The notes beneath the pieces are model-generated. The model saw nothing but the letters and a program-made list of their open reading frames with translations, made no database searches and was not told the origin of the DNA. From contig CAVPDG010000024.1 in NCBI GenBank assembly GCA_963702535.1, positions 62,001-126,000 of the forward strand: DNA of 64,000 nt, written 5' to 3'. Position numbers and translations under genes: made by a program. The DNA is from CAVPDG01 sp963702535 (GTDB lineage Bacteria > Chloroflexota > Anaerolineae > Anaerolineales > UBA4823). Of the stretch, positions 1 through 7,213 are shown piece by piece (position 1 is the first letter of the stretch; every line of letters begins with the position of its first letter).

Positions 1-26
1 AACCAAAACCGACTTCAAGTCAAACC

Positions 27-221
27 GTGATCTATCAGATCAGGATCAAGGGCCATTTAGGTCACGAGTGGACAAACTGGTTTGAGGGCCTGACCATCAC
101 GCTGGAAGAGGACGGCGACACGCTTTTAACCGGCCCGGTGATCGACCAGGCTGCATTGCACGGATTGCTGAAAAAAGTGCGTGATTTGGGTATGCCCTTG
201 GTCTCGGTCAGTCGCTGTTGA
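27..221 (+). CDS. Small conserved hypothetical protein
   Basis: A 64-residue cytoplasmic protein read from a GTG start, with no signal peptide or membrane segment. Charged and hydrophobic residues alternate (IRIKGHLGHEW near the N-terminus, TITLEEDGDTLLTGPV in the middle), suggesting a small beta-rich fold, followed by a short helix (QAALHGLLKKVRDLGMP). From memory, very similar short proteins occur in Chloroflexota genomes near DUF4386 membrane proteins, as here, but no function is established. It is the first gene in the window, so its upstream control is not visible. Confidence 0.7.
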   Translation: MIYQIRIKGHLGHEWTNWFEGLTITLEEDGDTLLTGPVIDQAALHGLLKKVRDLGMPLVSVSRC

Positions 222-310
222 ACCTGGTTGCTCGGAGGCGCCGGATATCAAATCGTAAATTGGCGTAAACAGCGTCGTTTAAAAAAATTTCAACCAATAG
301 GAGATAAAAA

Positions 311-1039
311 ATGAATTCAAATAGAATGTATGCGGTGATTGTAGGCGTGCTTTTTATCATCGGGACCGTAACAGGCACCATTGCGGCAATCATTGGCAAA
401 CCCATCCTGGATGCGCCAGACTATCTGACCAACATTTCAGCCAATGAAAGCCAGATCATTATTGTGGCATTCCTCGCATTCCTGATGGGTGTCGCCTGCG
501 CCGGGATTGGTCTGGCTCTCTATCCGATTATGAAAAAATACAGTACAGGCCTGGCAATCGGGGTGGTTGGATTCAGGGTAGCTGAGGGCATACTCGAAAT
601 CCTGGGTGGGGTTATCACCATTGGCCTGTTAGCCTTGAGCCAGGAATTTGTCAAAGCCGGAGCGCCAGACGCGGCTTATTTTCAGACCATCGGCGCCGTC
701 CTCAATGCCGGAGACGCTTGGCTGAGCAATGGCGCCGTGCTGCTGCTCTGGTGCATCGGCGCTTTCATGTATTACTCGCTCTTTTATCAATACCGGCTTG
801 TCCCGCGCTGGCTCTCCGCCTGGGGGTTGGTTGGCATTACCCTGGTCACCATCAGCGGCGTACTGGTCATGCTGCATGTCATCCCCGGCTTCGGTACCGT
901 GCAGATGCTTCTCAGTCTGCCGATATTCCCGCAGGAGATGGTTTTGGCGGTCTGGCTGATCGCCAAAGGGGTCAATTCGTCGGCAGTCGCTTCTCGGTCT
1001 GCGGAAACAGCGCCGAACGAGCTTCTGAGCGCGGCATAG
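311..1039 (+). CDS. DUF4386 family integral membrane protein (copy 1)
   Basis: A 242-residue polytopic membrane protein with about six hydrophobic segments. A good Shine-Dalgarno (AGGAG) lies 10 bases before the ATG. It shares the family layout with the genes at 1148 and 2471: an N-terminal helix, a loop before LTNISANESQ, a CAGIGLALYPIMKK helix, FRVAEGILEI, and a late FPQEMVLAVWLIAKG helix. DUF4386 proteins have no established biochemical role; they often sit near small regulators or other membrane proteins. The frame is intact. It heads a run of membrane-protein genes in an AT-richer region. Confidence 0.85.
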   Translation: MNSNRMYAVIVGVLFIIGTVTGTIAAIIGKPILDAPDYLTNISANESQIIIVAFLAFLMGVACAGIGLALYPIMKKYSTGLAIGVVGFRVAEGILEILGGVITIGLLALSQEFVKAGAPDAAYFQTIGAVLNAGDAWLSNGAVLLLWCIGAFMYYSLFYQYRLVPRWLSAWGLVGITLVTISGVLVMLHVIPGFGTVQMLLSLPIFPQEMVLAVWLIAKGVNSSAVASRSAETAPNELLSAA

Positions 1040-1147
1040 ATTTTCAATAAATGGGAGAAATAGCGGACACAATAGGATGGCGATCACTGTTTCATCCAAG
1101 TCCAACTCAATCAAACTCATCCATATCGTTCAAAAAAGGAGAAAGAA

Positions 1148-1928
1148 ATGAACACATACAAATCGACTCACGGGAATAGATCCAAAAGTAAAACCTCCGT
1201 TTCGAAAGTATGCGGTCATTACAGGCGTGATTTTCATCATTGCGACTGTCCTACCCATCCTGGCTACGCCGCTCATACCTGTTCTGACTGGTACGGATTA
1301 CCTCACCCAGGTCTCCTCACATCCGAACCAGGTGGCCGCAGGAGTGCTGCTCATACTCATTGGGCACTTCGCATGTGCCGGTATAGCCGTCGTGATGTAT
1401 CCGGTCTTGAAGCAGTGGAATTCAGGTCTGGCCATTGGATCCGTCGTCTTCAGGACCATTGAGACAGCCTTTTACATGGTCGGCCTCGTGAGCCTGCTGT
1501 CCCTGCTGACACTCGGCCAGCAGTTCACAACAGCGGGAACTGCCGATCGTATGTCGCTTCAGGCTATCGGCAATTTGTTGGTGAGCGTACGCGACAACGC
1601 CGCGTTGGTGGCGGTATTCGCCTTCTGCCTGGGTGCATTTATGTACTATTACCTGTTCTTCCAATCACGGCTCATTCCCCGATGGCTGTCGGGCTTCGGT
1701 ATCGTCGCGATCACCCTGATGATGGCGGCTTGCGTGTTGGCCTTGTTCAGCGGTAACCGTATTACCAGCTACATTCCCCTGGCGGCTCCTATCGCCGTGC
1801 AGGAAATGGTTCTGGCCGTCTGGCTGATCGTTAAAGGATTCAATCCGTCTGTAATTGCTTCCAAGTCTTGCGAAAACAGAAACGAACGAGCTTCTGAGCG
1901 CGGCATAGATTTGCACCATAGGGATTAG
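1148..1928 (+). CDS. DUF4386 family membrane protein (copy 2), frame break near the N-terminus
   Basis: The ATG at 1148 follows a strong ribosome-binding site (AAAGGAG), but its frame departs from the family after about 20 residues. The frame beginning around 1209 (YAVITGVIFIIATV) matches the N-terminus of copy 1 (YAVIVGVLFIIGTV) and continues to 1928. A single-base indel around 1180-1208 therefore probably splits one gene. The remainder has the expected segments, including CAGIAVVMYPVLKQW, FRTIETAFYMVG and VQEMVLAVWLIVKGF. Copies 1 and 2 look like a tandem duplication. An alternative is a real start at the in-frame GTG at 1227, which would cost the first helix. Confidence 0.75.
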
Positions 1929-1949
1929 GGAGGGCTGAAGACCCTCCCT
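1927..1949. terminator. GC-rich hairpin after DUF4386 copy 2
   Basis: AGGGAGGG (1927-1934) pairs with CCCTCCCT (1942-1949) around a 7-base loop, at the stop codon of copy 2. No clear T-run follows, so termination is only possible; it may be a 3' stabilising structure. Confidence 0.4.
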
Positions 1950-2034
1950 ACAACCTTCCCCACACCGCTACATGTAAATTCTCGTGGAATAGACCTTAAA
2001 AAGCAGACACAACACATCACAAGGAGAAAGCAAA

Positions 2035-2487
2035 GTGTTAAAAAGAGGTTCGATCGTTCTTTCAATATGGTGCGTCATCAACTTTATCCTTGCCTTCGTC
2101 ATATTGTGCTATGTCATCGTTCTTCAAGATGACTCCCCAATTTTGCAGGTGGCTTCTTTTTCAGAATCTGAAATTGCCAGCCTTAGCGCCAAGACCATTG
2201 CAGCCCTCAATTGTTTTACGATCCTGTACAACTCTTGCTCGCTGGTTATCTCCGTGCTGACATGGCCGCTCATCCGCAAAAACCTGGTTGCCGGTCAAAA
2301 ATCGGCTTTCTGGATGTTAGTGTTTGTGATCGGCTTTATTGAAGTGATGGCATTTTTCGCTTCCTCCTATATTGGGCATGGGCGCTGGCAGGTGAATGTG
2401 GTTCAGAGCATTCTTTATATTACGGGCATTAGCTTATCAGGCTATTCCTTATTCATAAAAGGAGCTAAAAATGAATTCAACCTCTAA
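2035..2487 (+). CDS. Small integral membrane protein, family not recognised
   Basis: A 150-residue protein with about four transmembrane helices, read from GTG at 2035 behind an AAGGAG site. Its first helix is IWCVINFILAFVILCYVIV and its last is YITGISLSGYSLFI; few charged residues lie between helices. The stop codon overlaps the next DUF4386 start (2471) by 17 bases, implying translational coupling and joint function. Base composition is visibly more AT-rich than in the window's housekeeping genes. No function can be assigned. Confidence 0.75.
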   Translation: MLKRGSIVLSIWCVINFILAFVILCYVIVLQDDSPILQVASFSESEIASLSAKTIAALNCFTILYNSCSLVISVLTWPLIRKNLVAGQKSAFWMLVFVIGFIEVMAFFASSYIGHGRWQVNVVQSILYITGISLSGYSLFIKGAKNEFNL

Positions 2488-3157
2488 AATCGCAAGAACC
2501 GCCGGCCTGCTTTATTTGCTTTACGTGATCACCTCGGTCATCGCCAATCTATTCGGAAAATTTGTGTTCGTGGAAGCGCCGGTCACTGTCAATCACATCA
2601 TGACCCATGCATTTCTATTCCGCATCGGTTTTGTGATCAATCTGTTTTCCGTCGTTTTTTTCCTTTTAGCTGCCTGGGCTTTGTACGTGCTATTGAAACC
2701 GGTGAATGAAGACCTGGCTCTGCTTTTCCTGTTATTCAACCTGGCTGGTTTTGCTGTCTGGTTATTCAGTTCACTTTGCCTGTTTGCCAGCCTGGTGATC
2801 TTGAACGGGGGAGAAACCGTCCAAGTGTTCCAACCAGATCAACTGCAGGCGCTGGCAGTGTTTTTTGTCAGTATATACAAATATGGGGTCGTTATCGCCC
2901 AGGTGCCTTATGGCATCTGGCTCTTTCCACTCGGTTATCTGGTTCTAAAATCGGGCTTTCTTCCAAAGATCCTTGGGGTGTTACTAATCGCGGATGGCAT
3001 TTGTCAATTCGTGTATGTTTGCCAACGTTTGATCTTTCCGGATCTCGGGATCATCGCTTATCCCTGTTTGGTGATCAGTTTTATTGCAGAAGTTTCCCTG
3101 GCTTTGTGGCTTTCGATCAAGTCCGTGAAACCTCAGTTATCAGTGAATCCTGAATAA
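2471..3157 (+). CDS. DUF4386 family membrane protein (copy 3)
   Basis: A 228-residue polytopic protein with about six membrane segments, starting at an ATG inside the end of the preceding gene. The N-terminal IARTAGLLYLLYVITSVIANLFG and the LSIKSVK end are typical of DUF4386 proteins. It is more divergent from copies 1 and 2 than they are from each other and lacks their YPIMKK/YPVLKQ helix, so it is probably an independent subfamily member rather than a recent duplicate. Frame intact. It is followed 14 bases later by the next membrane gene, apparently in one operon. Confidence 0.8.
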   Translation: MNSTSKIARTAGLLYLLYVITSVIANLFGKFVFVEAPVTVNHIMTHAFLFRIGFVINLFSVVFFLLAAWALYVLLKPVNEDLALLFLLFNLAGFAVWLFSSLCLFASLVILNGGETVQVFQPDQLQALAVFFVSIYKYGVVIAQVPYGIWLFPLGYLVLKSGFLPKILGVLLIADGICQFVYVCQRLIFPDLGIIAYPCLVISFIAEVSLALWLSIKSVKPQLSVNPE

Positions 3158-3171
3158 AGGAAGGAAAAGAA

Positions 3172-3641
3172 ATGAAAAACTCAAAAGGAATCTGGAAAAA
3201 GGCATTCGTATTGACCCTGGTGGGGGGCCTGGCATTCTGGCTGGCTAACTTCGCAATCTCGCGAACCGCCATTGCAGCAGAATACCGGGCTGCCATGTCA
3301 ATTTCTTATTATCCAATGCTGCTTGAATCCTTGATTGGCGGCTTGATCATTGGGTTGTGGGTCAGTTATCCTTTGCTGCGTTTCTTTGACAGGATTCCGG
3401 TAAAGGATCCAGTCCTTAAATCAGTCATCCTAAGCTCGATTGTGCTGGTCATCGTCACGATCCTGCTCGGAGGTCCTTCAAGTTTTTCGCGACAAATAAT
3501 GTCTTGCGGTATTTCATCATCGGCACAGCATTTAACGTGATCCGGATCCTTGCCCTTGGAATAGCGATAGGCTATTGTGTGCAAAAGGCAATACAGGGGG
3601 ATCAATATATCTGTAGTTGCCGCGAAACCTGCTCGGGTTGA
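3172..3641 (+). CDS. Small membrane protein, frame break in a T run (paralogue of the next gene)
   Basis: The ATG at 3172 lies behind AAGGAAGG. The first 105 or so residues form about three membrane helices and include YPLLRFFDRIPVKDPVLKS. That frame ends at 3540, but after the T5 run near 3484 another frame reads RYFIIGTAFNVIRILALGIA and IGYC to a stop at 3641. This matches the C-terminus of the neighbouring gene (NAPRFLALGLVIGYLFDK). The two genes are tandem paralogues, and this copy carries one homopolymer frame break, either a sequencing error or a recent mutation. No function recognised; both share a RFFDR(I/V)P loop. Confidence 0.75.
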
Positions 3642-3656
3642 AATAAGGCAGCTGCT

Positions 3657-4112
3657 ATGGAAACCCAGGTCACCTGTCAAAGCAAGGCGCAGGCTTCTCG
3701 AGAGTTCTCAAAGAAACTGCTTATGTTGGCGGCAGCGGGAGGCGCGGCTTTCTGGATCACTGACTGTGTAATCGCAGTCTCCCCCATAGCCGCGGCGTAT
3801 ACAGCCGCCTTCTCGATCTCTTCGCTTCCTGTGGCTCTGGTTGAAGCGTTGGTTGGCGGTCTGGTTATCGGATGTTGCGTCAGTTATTTCCTGCTTCGTT
3901 TCTTTGATAGGGTCCCCGGTAAAAAATCCATCTTCAAGGCATTGATCCTTAGCTTTTTTGTCATGGTCATTATCGAGGTCATTTCAGCGCTTGGAAACCC
4001 AGCCCATGCCTCCATCTACCTCCTGCTCGACACAGGAATGAATGCCCCAAGGTTTCTTGCCCTTGGATTGGTTATTGGCTATTTATTCGATAAGCAAAAA
4101 GGAAAGGTTTGA
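3657..4112 (+). CDS. Small membrane protein, paralogue of the preceding gene
   Basis: A 151-residue protein with about four transmembrane helices and a cytoplasmic N-terminus of about 20 polar residues. It aligns by eye with the 3172 gene along its length: AAFWITDCVIAVSPIAAAY against ANFAISRTAIAAEY, then LLRFFDRVPGKKSIFKALI against LLRFFDRIPVKDPVLKSVI. The intact copy shows where the frame of its neighbour should continue. It ends only three bases before the oxidoreductase start, so it is probably co-transcribed with it. Function unknown. Confidence 0.75.
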   Translation: METQVTCQSKAQASREFSKKLLMLAAAGGAAFWITDCVIAVSPIAAAYTAAFSISSLPVALVEALVGGLVIGCCVSYFLLRFFDRVPGKKSIFKALILSFFVMVIIEVISALGNPAHASIYLLLDTGMNAPRFLALGLVIGYLFDKQKGKV

Positions 4113-4114
4113 AA

Positions 4115-5093
4115 ATGAAAGCCATTATCTGCCCAAAATACGGTTCTCCGGATGTTCTTCAGCTCCGGGAGGTGGTGAAACCAGTTCCGCAAGAGGACGA
4201 GGTGCTGATCCAAATTCATGCAGCCTCTCTCAATTCGCGTGACTTACGAATGCTGCGGGCAAATCCGTTTTTTATACGACTGATGCCTGGAGGTCTTTTC
4301 CGTCCCAAAAACAAGATACTCGGGGCTGATGTAGCCGGGCGTGTCGAGGCGATTGGCAGTAACGTCAGAGCAGTTTAAGCCAGGCGATGAAGTCTTTGGG
4401 TACTTACCGAGTGCAACCGGTCGTGGCACTTTTGCCGAGTTTGTGTGTGCCAAGGAAAATCTAATAACATTGAAACCGGCCAACCTGACGTTCGAGCAGG
4501 CTGCGACCGTTCCTGAAGCGGCGATGACTGCCTTGCAGGCATTACGCGATAAAGGGAACATTCAGCCAGGGCAAGAGGTTTTGATCAATGGCGCCTCGGG
4601 TGGCGTGGGAACGTTTGCCGTGCAGCTTGCCAAAGCCTTCGGGGCGGAAGTCACCGCGGTGTGTAGCACGAGGAATCTGGAAATGGTGCGCTCCCTTGGG
4701 GCAGACCATGTCATCGATTACAAGAAGGAAGATTTTACCAAAAGCGGGCAGCGGTATGACCTGATCCTGGCTGTGAACGGATATCATCCGATTTCAGATT
4801 ATCTACGTGCATTGAAACCGGAAGGAAGCTGTGTCGTCGTTGGTGGCTCGATGTTTCAACTCGCCCAGGCGGCGAGTAATGGGAAAAGAATGTCCAAAAC
4901 CGGGGGCCAGAAAATAACGATCGTTTCCTTGGTGCAAAGCCAAAAGGATCTGATCCTTATAAAAGAACTGCTTGAGTCCGGGAAAATTATGCCAGTTATC
5001 GATCGGTGTTATCCGTTAAGTAAAACCCCTGAAGCTTTCTGGTATTTTGAGAAGGTACATCCCAAGGGAAAAGTCGTTATAAGTGTGGTCTGA
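4115..5093 (+). CDS. Quinone oxidoreductase / zinc-type alcohol dehydrogenase-like protein, one frame break
   Basis: Medium-chain dehydrogenase/reductase. The N-terminal GroES-like part (AIICPKYGSPDVLQLREVV, SLNSRDLRMLRANPFF, GADVAGRVEAIGSNV) is in one frame. The rest (FKPGDEVFGYLPSATGRGTFAEFV, then the nucleotide-binding segment INGASGGVGTFAVQLAKAFGAEVTAV) is in another, joined near 4365. Together they give about 325 residues, normal for the family. No catalytic zinc cysteines are seen, which fits NADPH-dependent quinone reductases rather than zinc alcohol dehydrogenases. It likely reduces quinones or enones in the cytoplasm; the substrate is unknown. ATG at 4115 preferred over TTG at 4109. 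Last gene of the AT-richer block. Confidence 0.85.
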
Positions 5094-5201
5094 TCACCTA
5101 TGATATGAGTGTCCAGAGCGTCTTAGGTGTATTCAAGCGCTGACGTTATTATACGGAGGGCTAATGACGTTTTTCCTTTATAACATAACGGATAGTCCCC
5201 C

Positions 5202-5229
5202 TTGACAAAGGCGGCATTCATCGTAAAAT
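5202..5229 (+). promoter_or_regulatory. arsR promoter, leaderless type
   Basis: TTGACA (5202-5207), a 16-base spacer and TAAAAT (5224-5229) form a near-consensus sigma-70-type promoter. The predicted transcription start, about 7 bases after the -10, coincides with the ATG at 5236, so the arsR mRNA should have no 5' leader or Shine-Dalgarno. The -10 lies inside the palindromic operator. Confidence 0.75.
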
Positions 5230-5235
5230 TACGAT
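5220..5235. promoter_or_regulatory. ArsR operator 1 (inverted repeat over the arsR -10)
   Basis: ATCGTAA-AA-TTACGAT is a 7+2+7 inverted repeat ending one base before the arsR ATG and covering the -10 box. A matching site lies at 5620-5635. ArsR-family dimers bind such palindromes and are released by the metalloid, so this is read as the autoregulatory operator. Confidence 0.75.
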
Positions 5236-5571
5236 ATGGCTCAGACACAACAGCTCTCTGCGGAGAAACAGCGCCTGGCGAGGATGCTTAAAGCGCTCGG
5301 CAACCCGGTGCGCTTCCAGATCGTGGAGTTCCTGGCGGCGAACACGATGTGCATCACCAACGACATTGTGCGCAACACGCCGCTGGCGCAGTCTACTGTC
5401 AGCCAGCATCTCAAGGTGCTGCGGGAAGCCGGGCTGATCCATGGTGAGATCGAGGGTCCTGCCACCTGCTACTGCCTCGACCCCGAAGGGTTTCGCTGGT
5501 TGAACGAGCAGATTGGCAACTGGCTGGCCGAATCGAATATCTGCTGCGCGCCGCTCATCCAACTGGAGTAA
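5236..5571 (+). CDS. arsR: ArsR/SmtB-family winged-helix repressor
   Basis: A 111-residue DNA-binding repressor. The winged helix spans roughly residues 12-80, with LKALGNPVRFQIVEFLA, the recognition helix LAQSTVSQHLKVLREAGLI, and a wing ending near CYCLDPEGF. Cysteines lie at 39, 78, 80, 103 and 104; the C-terminal CC pair in NICCAPL is a plausible arsenite ligand set, while the classical CVC motif of E. coli ArsR in the recognition helix is absent. Twin operators and the adjoining ArsM-domain methyltransferase support arsenic sensing. The ATG is taken because the promoter places the transcript start on it. Confidence 0.88.
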   Translation: MAQTQQLSAEKQRLARMLKALGNPVRFQIVEFLAANTMCITNDIVRNTPLAQSTVSQHLKVLREAGLIHGEIEGPATCYCLDPEGFRWLNEQIGNWLAESNICCAPLIQLE

Positions 5572-5586
5572 CGCATAGCTTATCTT

Positions 5587-5609
5587 GCCGCAAATGCGGC
5601 ATTATTTTT
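5587..5609 (+). terminator. Intrinsic terminator after arsR
   Basis: GCCGC (5587-5591) and GCGGC (5596-5600) pair around AAAT and are followed by ATTATTTTT. It sits 16 bases after the arsR stop and just before operator 2, so it should partly separate arsR from the methyltransferase and leave the latter its own promoter. Confidence 0.65.
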
Positions 5610-5619
5610 GATCTGAATT

Positions 5620-5635
5620 ATCGTAAATTTGCGAT
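5620..5635. promoter_or_regulatory. ArsR operator 2 and putative methyltransferase promoter
   Basis: ATCGTAA-AT-TTGCGAT repeats operator 1 with two differences. A TAAATT -10-like element lies inside it at the same offset as in the arsR promoter, and a weak TTATTT -35 lies at 5602-5607. Unlike arsR, the downstream gene has a leader with AAAGGAG before its ATG. Confidence 0.7.
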
Positions 5636-5653
5636 TTAGTTAAAGGAGCAACC

Positions 5654-7072
5654 ATGACAATTTCCAATCCCTCCTCCGGTTATTTTGAAAAAGTCGCCTC
5701 GCAATGGGACGACCTGCGCGCCGGATATTTCACGGAAGCCGTGCGCCAAGCGGCTATTGGCAAAGCCTACCTCCACCCGGAGATGACCGTCGCCGATGTG
5801 GGCGCGGGAACGGGCTTCGTCGCCGCCGGGTTGGCGCCGCTGGTGAAGCATGTGCATGTGCTGGACGGATCCGCAGCGATGCTCGATGTAGCCCGCAGCA
5901 ACCTGGCTATGTTCAACAACCTGGAGTTCCAGCAGGCAGACGGGCTTTCGTTGCCTCTCCCGGATCAAAGCGTGGATGCTGTGTTTGCCAATATGTACCT
6001 GCATCACTGCCCCGACCCGCTGAGGGCGATCGGCGAGATGGTGCGCATCCTGCGCCCTGCGGGCAGGCTGGTGATCACCGATATGGACGCACACACCTCC
6101 GAGTGGCTCAGGAGCGAGATGGCAGACGTGTGGCTGGGCTTCGAGCGGGAGCAGATGCGCAAGTGGTTCGAGGCGAGTGGGTTGGTGAACGTCGTCGTGG
6201 ATTGCACGGGCGAAGCGTGCCAATCGGAGTGCGCCAGCAAAGAGGGGGAGCACGCCGAGATCAGCATCTTCGTCGCTGCGGGGACCAAGCGGGTGAAAAT
6301 GCGCGAGGCGGTGCAGGATTCCTACTCGGCGCGGGCTTTATCCGTGACGCTCAGCTCCGACACCTCTGCTGGCTGCGGTTGCGCTGATTCAAGCTGCTGC
6401 TCGCCTGGCCTGGTCAGTCTGGAGGACATCGGCACTGTGAACTGGGACGGTAACTATTCCAGCCGTGAGATGGCTGAGATCCCCGCTGAAGCGGCAGTGA
6501 TCTCGCTCGGCTGCGGCAACCCGATTGCGATGGCAGAGCTGAAACCCGGCGAGACGGTGCTCGATATCGGTTCGGGTGGGGGTATCGACGTGTTCCTGGC
6601 TGCCCGGCGGGTAGGTCCGGCGGGTTTTGTGTATGGCATCGATATGACGCCCGCCATGCTGCAGCGCGCCCGGCGCACGGCTAAGAAGGGCGGCTACAGC
6701 AACGTCAAATTCCGCCATGGGTATGCGGAAAAGCTGCCCGTCAAGGACGGCGAAATCGACGTGATCATCTCCAACTGCGTGATCAACCTGACCGAAGACA
6801 AGGCTAAGGTGTTTGCCGAGGCGTACCGCGCCCTCAAAGCTGGCGGGCGGCTGGAGGTCAACGATGTGGTCTTGGGAGGAGCCGTGCTGCCCGAGGTGCG
6901 CCTCTCGGCGCTGGGCTGGTCGGAGTGCGTTTCGGGTGCGCTGCCCGAGAGCGAATATGTGGACCTGGTGAGGCAGGCGGGCTTCAAGGACATCCGGGTA
7001 CGGCGCTCCACCAGCCAGGGCGATGCGGCTGGCGTGGCGGTTTACTCCGTGCAGGTCTCGGCGATCAAGTAA
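5654..7072 (+). CDS. Two-domain SAM methyltransferase with C-terminal arsenite methyltransferase (ArsM) domain
   Basis: A 472-residue cytoplasmic protein with two class I SAM-dependent methyltransferase domains. The first (about 10-210) has DVGAGTGF (48-55) and the small-molecule methyltransferase signature PDPLRAIGEMVRILRPAGRL. A cysteine-rich linker (CGCADSSCC, 241-249) leads to the second (about 255-470), an ArsM domain with DIGSGGG (304-310), YGIDMT and SNCVINL. C287, C375 and C425 sit in the GCGNP, SNCVIN and WSECVSGAL contexts used by ArsM enzymes to bind As(III). ArsM transfers methyl groups from SAM to arsenite. The role of the first domain is unknown. Frame intact. An ArsR operator lies just upstream, so expression should be induced by arsenite. 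Confidence 0.88.
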   Translation: MTISNPSSGYFEKVASQWDDLRAGYFTEAVRQAAIGKAYLHPEMTVADVGAGTGFVAAGLAPLVKHVHVLDGSAAMLDVARSNLAMFNNLEFQQADGLSLPLPDQSVDAVFANMYLHHCPDPLRAIGEMVRILRPAGRLVITDMDAHTSEWLRSEMADVWLGFEREQMRKWFEASGLVNVVVDCTGEACQSECASKEGEHAEISIFVAAGTKRVKMREAVQDSYSARALSVTLSSDTSAGCGCADSSCCSPGLVSLEDIGTVNWDGNYSSREMAEIPAEAAVISLGCGNPIAMAELKPGETVLDIGSGGGIDVFLAARRVGPAGFVYGIDMTPAMLQRARRTAKKGGYSNVKFRHGYAEKLPVKDGEIDVIISNCVINLTEDKAKVFAEAYRALKAGGRLEVNDVVLGGAVLPEVRLSALGWSECVSGALPESEYVDLVRQAGFKDIRVRRSTSQGDAAGVAVYSVQVSAIK

Positions 7073-7140
7073 GGCACACCGATCAGCGAAAAACCGGCGC
7101 TGCGGCAACAAAGCATATAACCGTAAGAGTTATGGTATTC

Positions 7141-7177
7141 ACCGGTGACAGTCACCTGCCAGGTGACTGTCACCGGT
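7141..7177. repeat. Perfect 18-bp inverted repeat between convergent genes
   Basis: Bases 7141-7158 are fully complementary to 7160-7177 around one central C; each arm contains GGTGACAGTCACC or its complement. It lies between the methyltransferase (+) and the aldo/keto reductase (-), so it could end both transcripts, but T-runs are poor. Related GGTGACAG arms form the hairpin inside sodX. Confidence 0.7.
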
Positions 7178-7213
7178 TATTGTACTCTATATATGGCGCC
7201 TGTTGCGGCGCTC

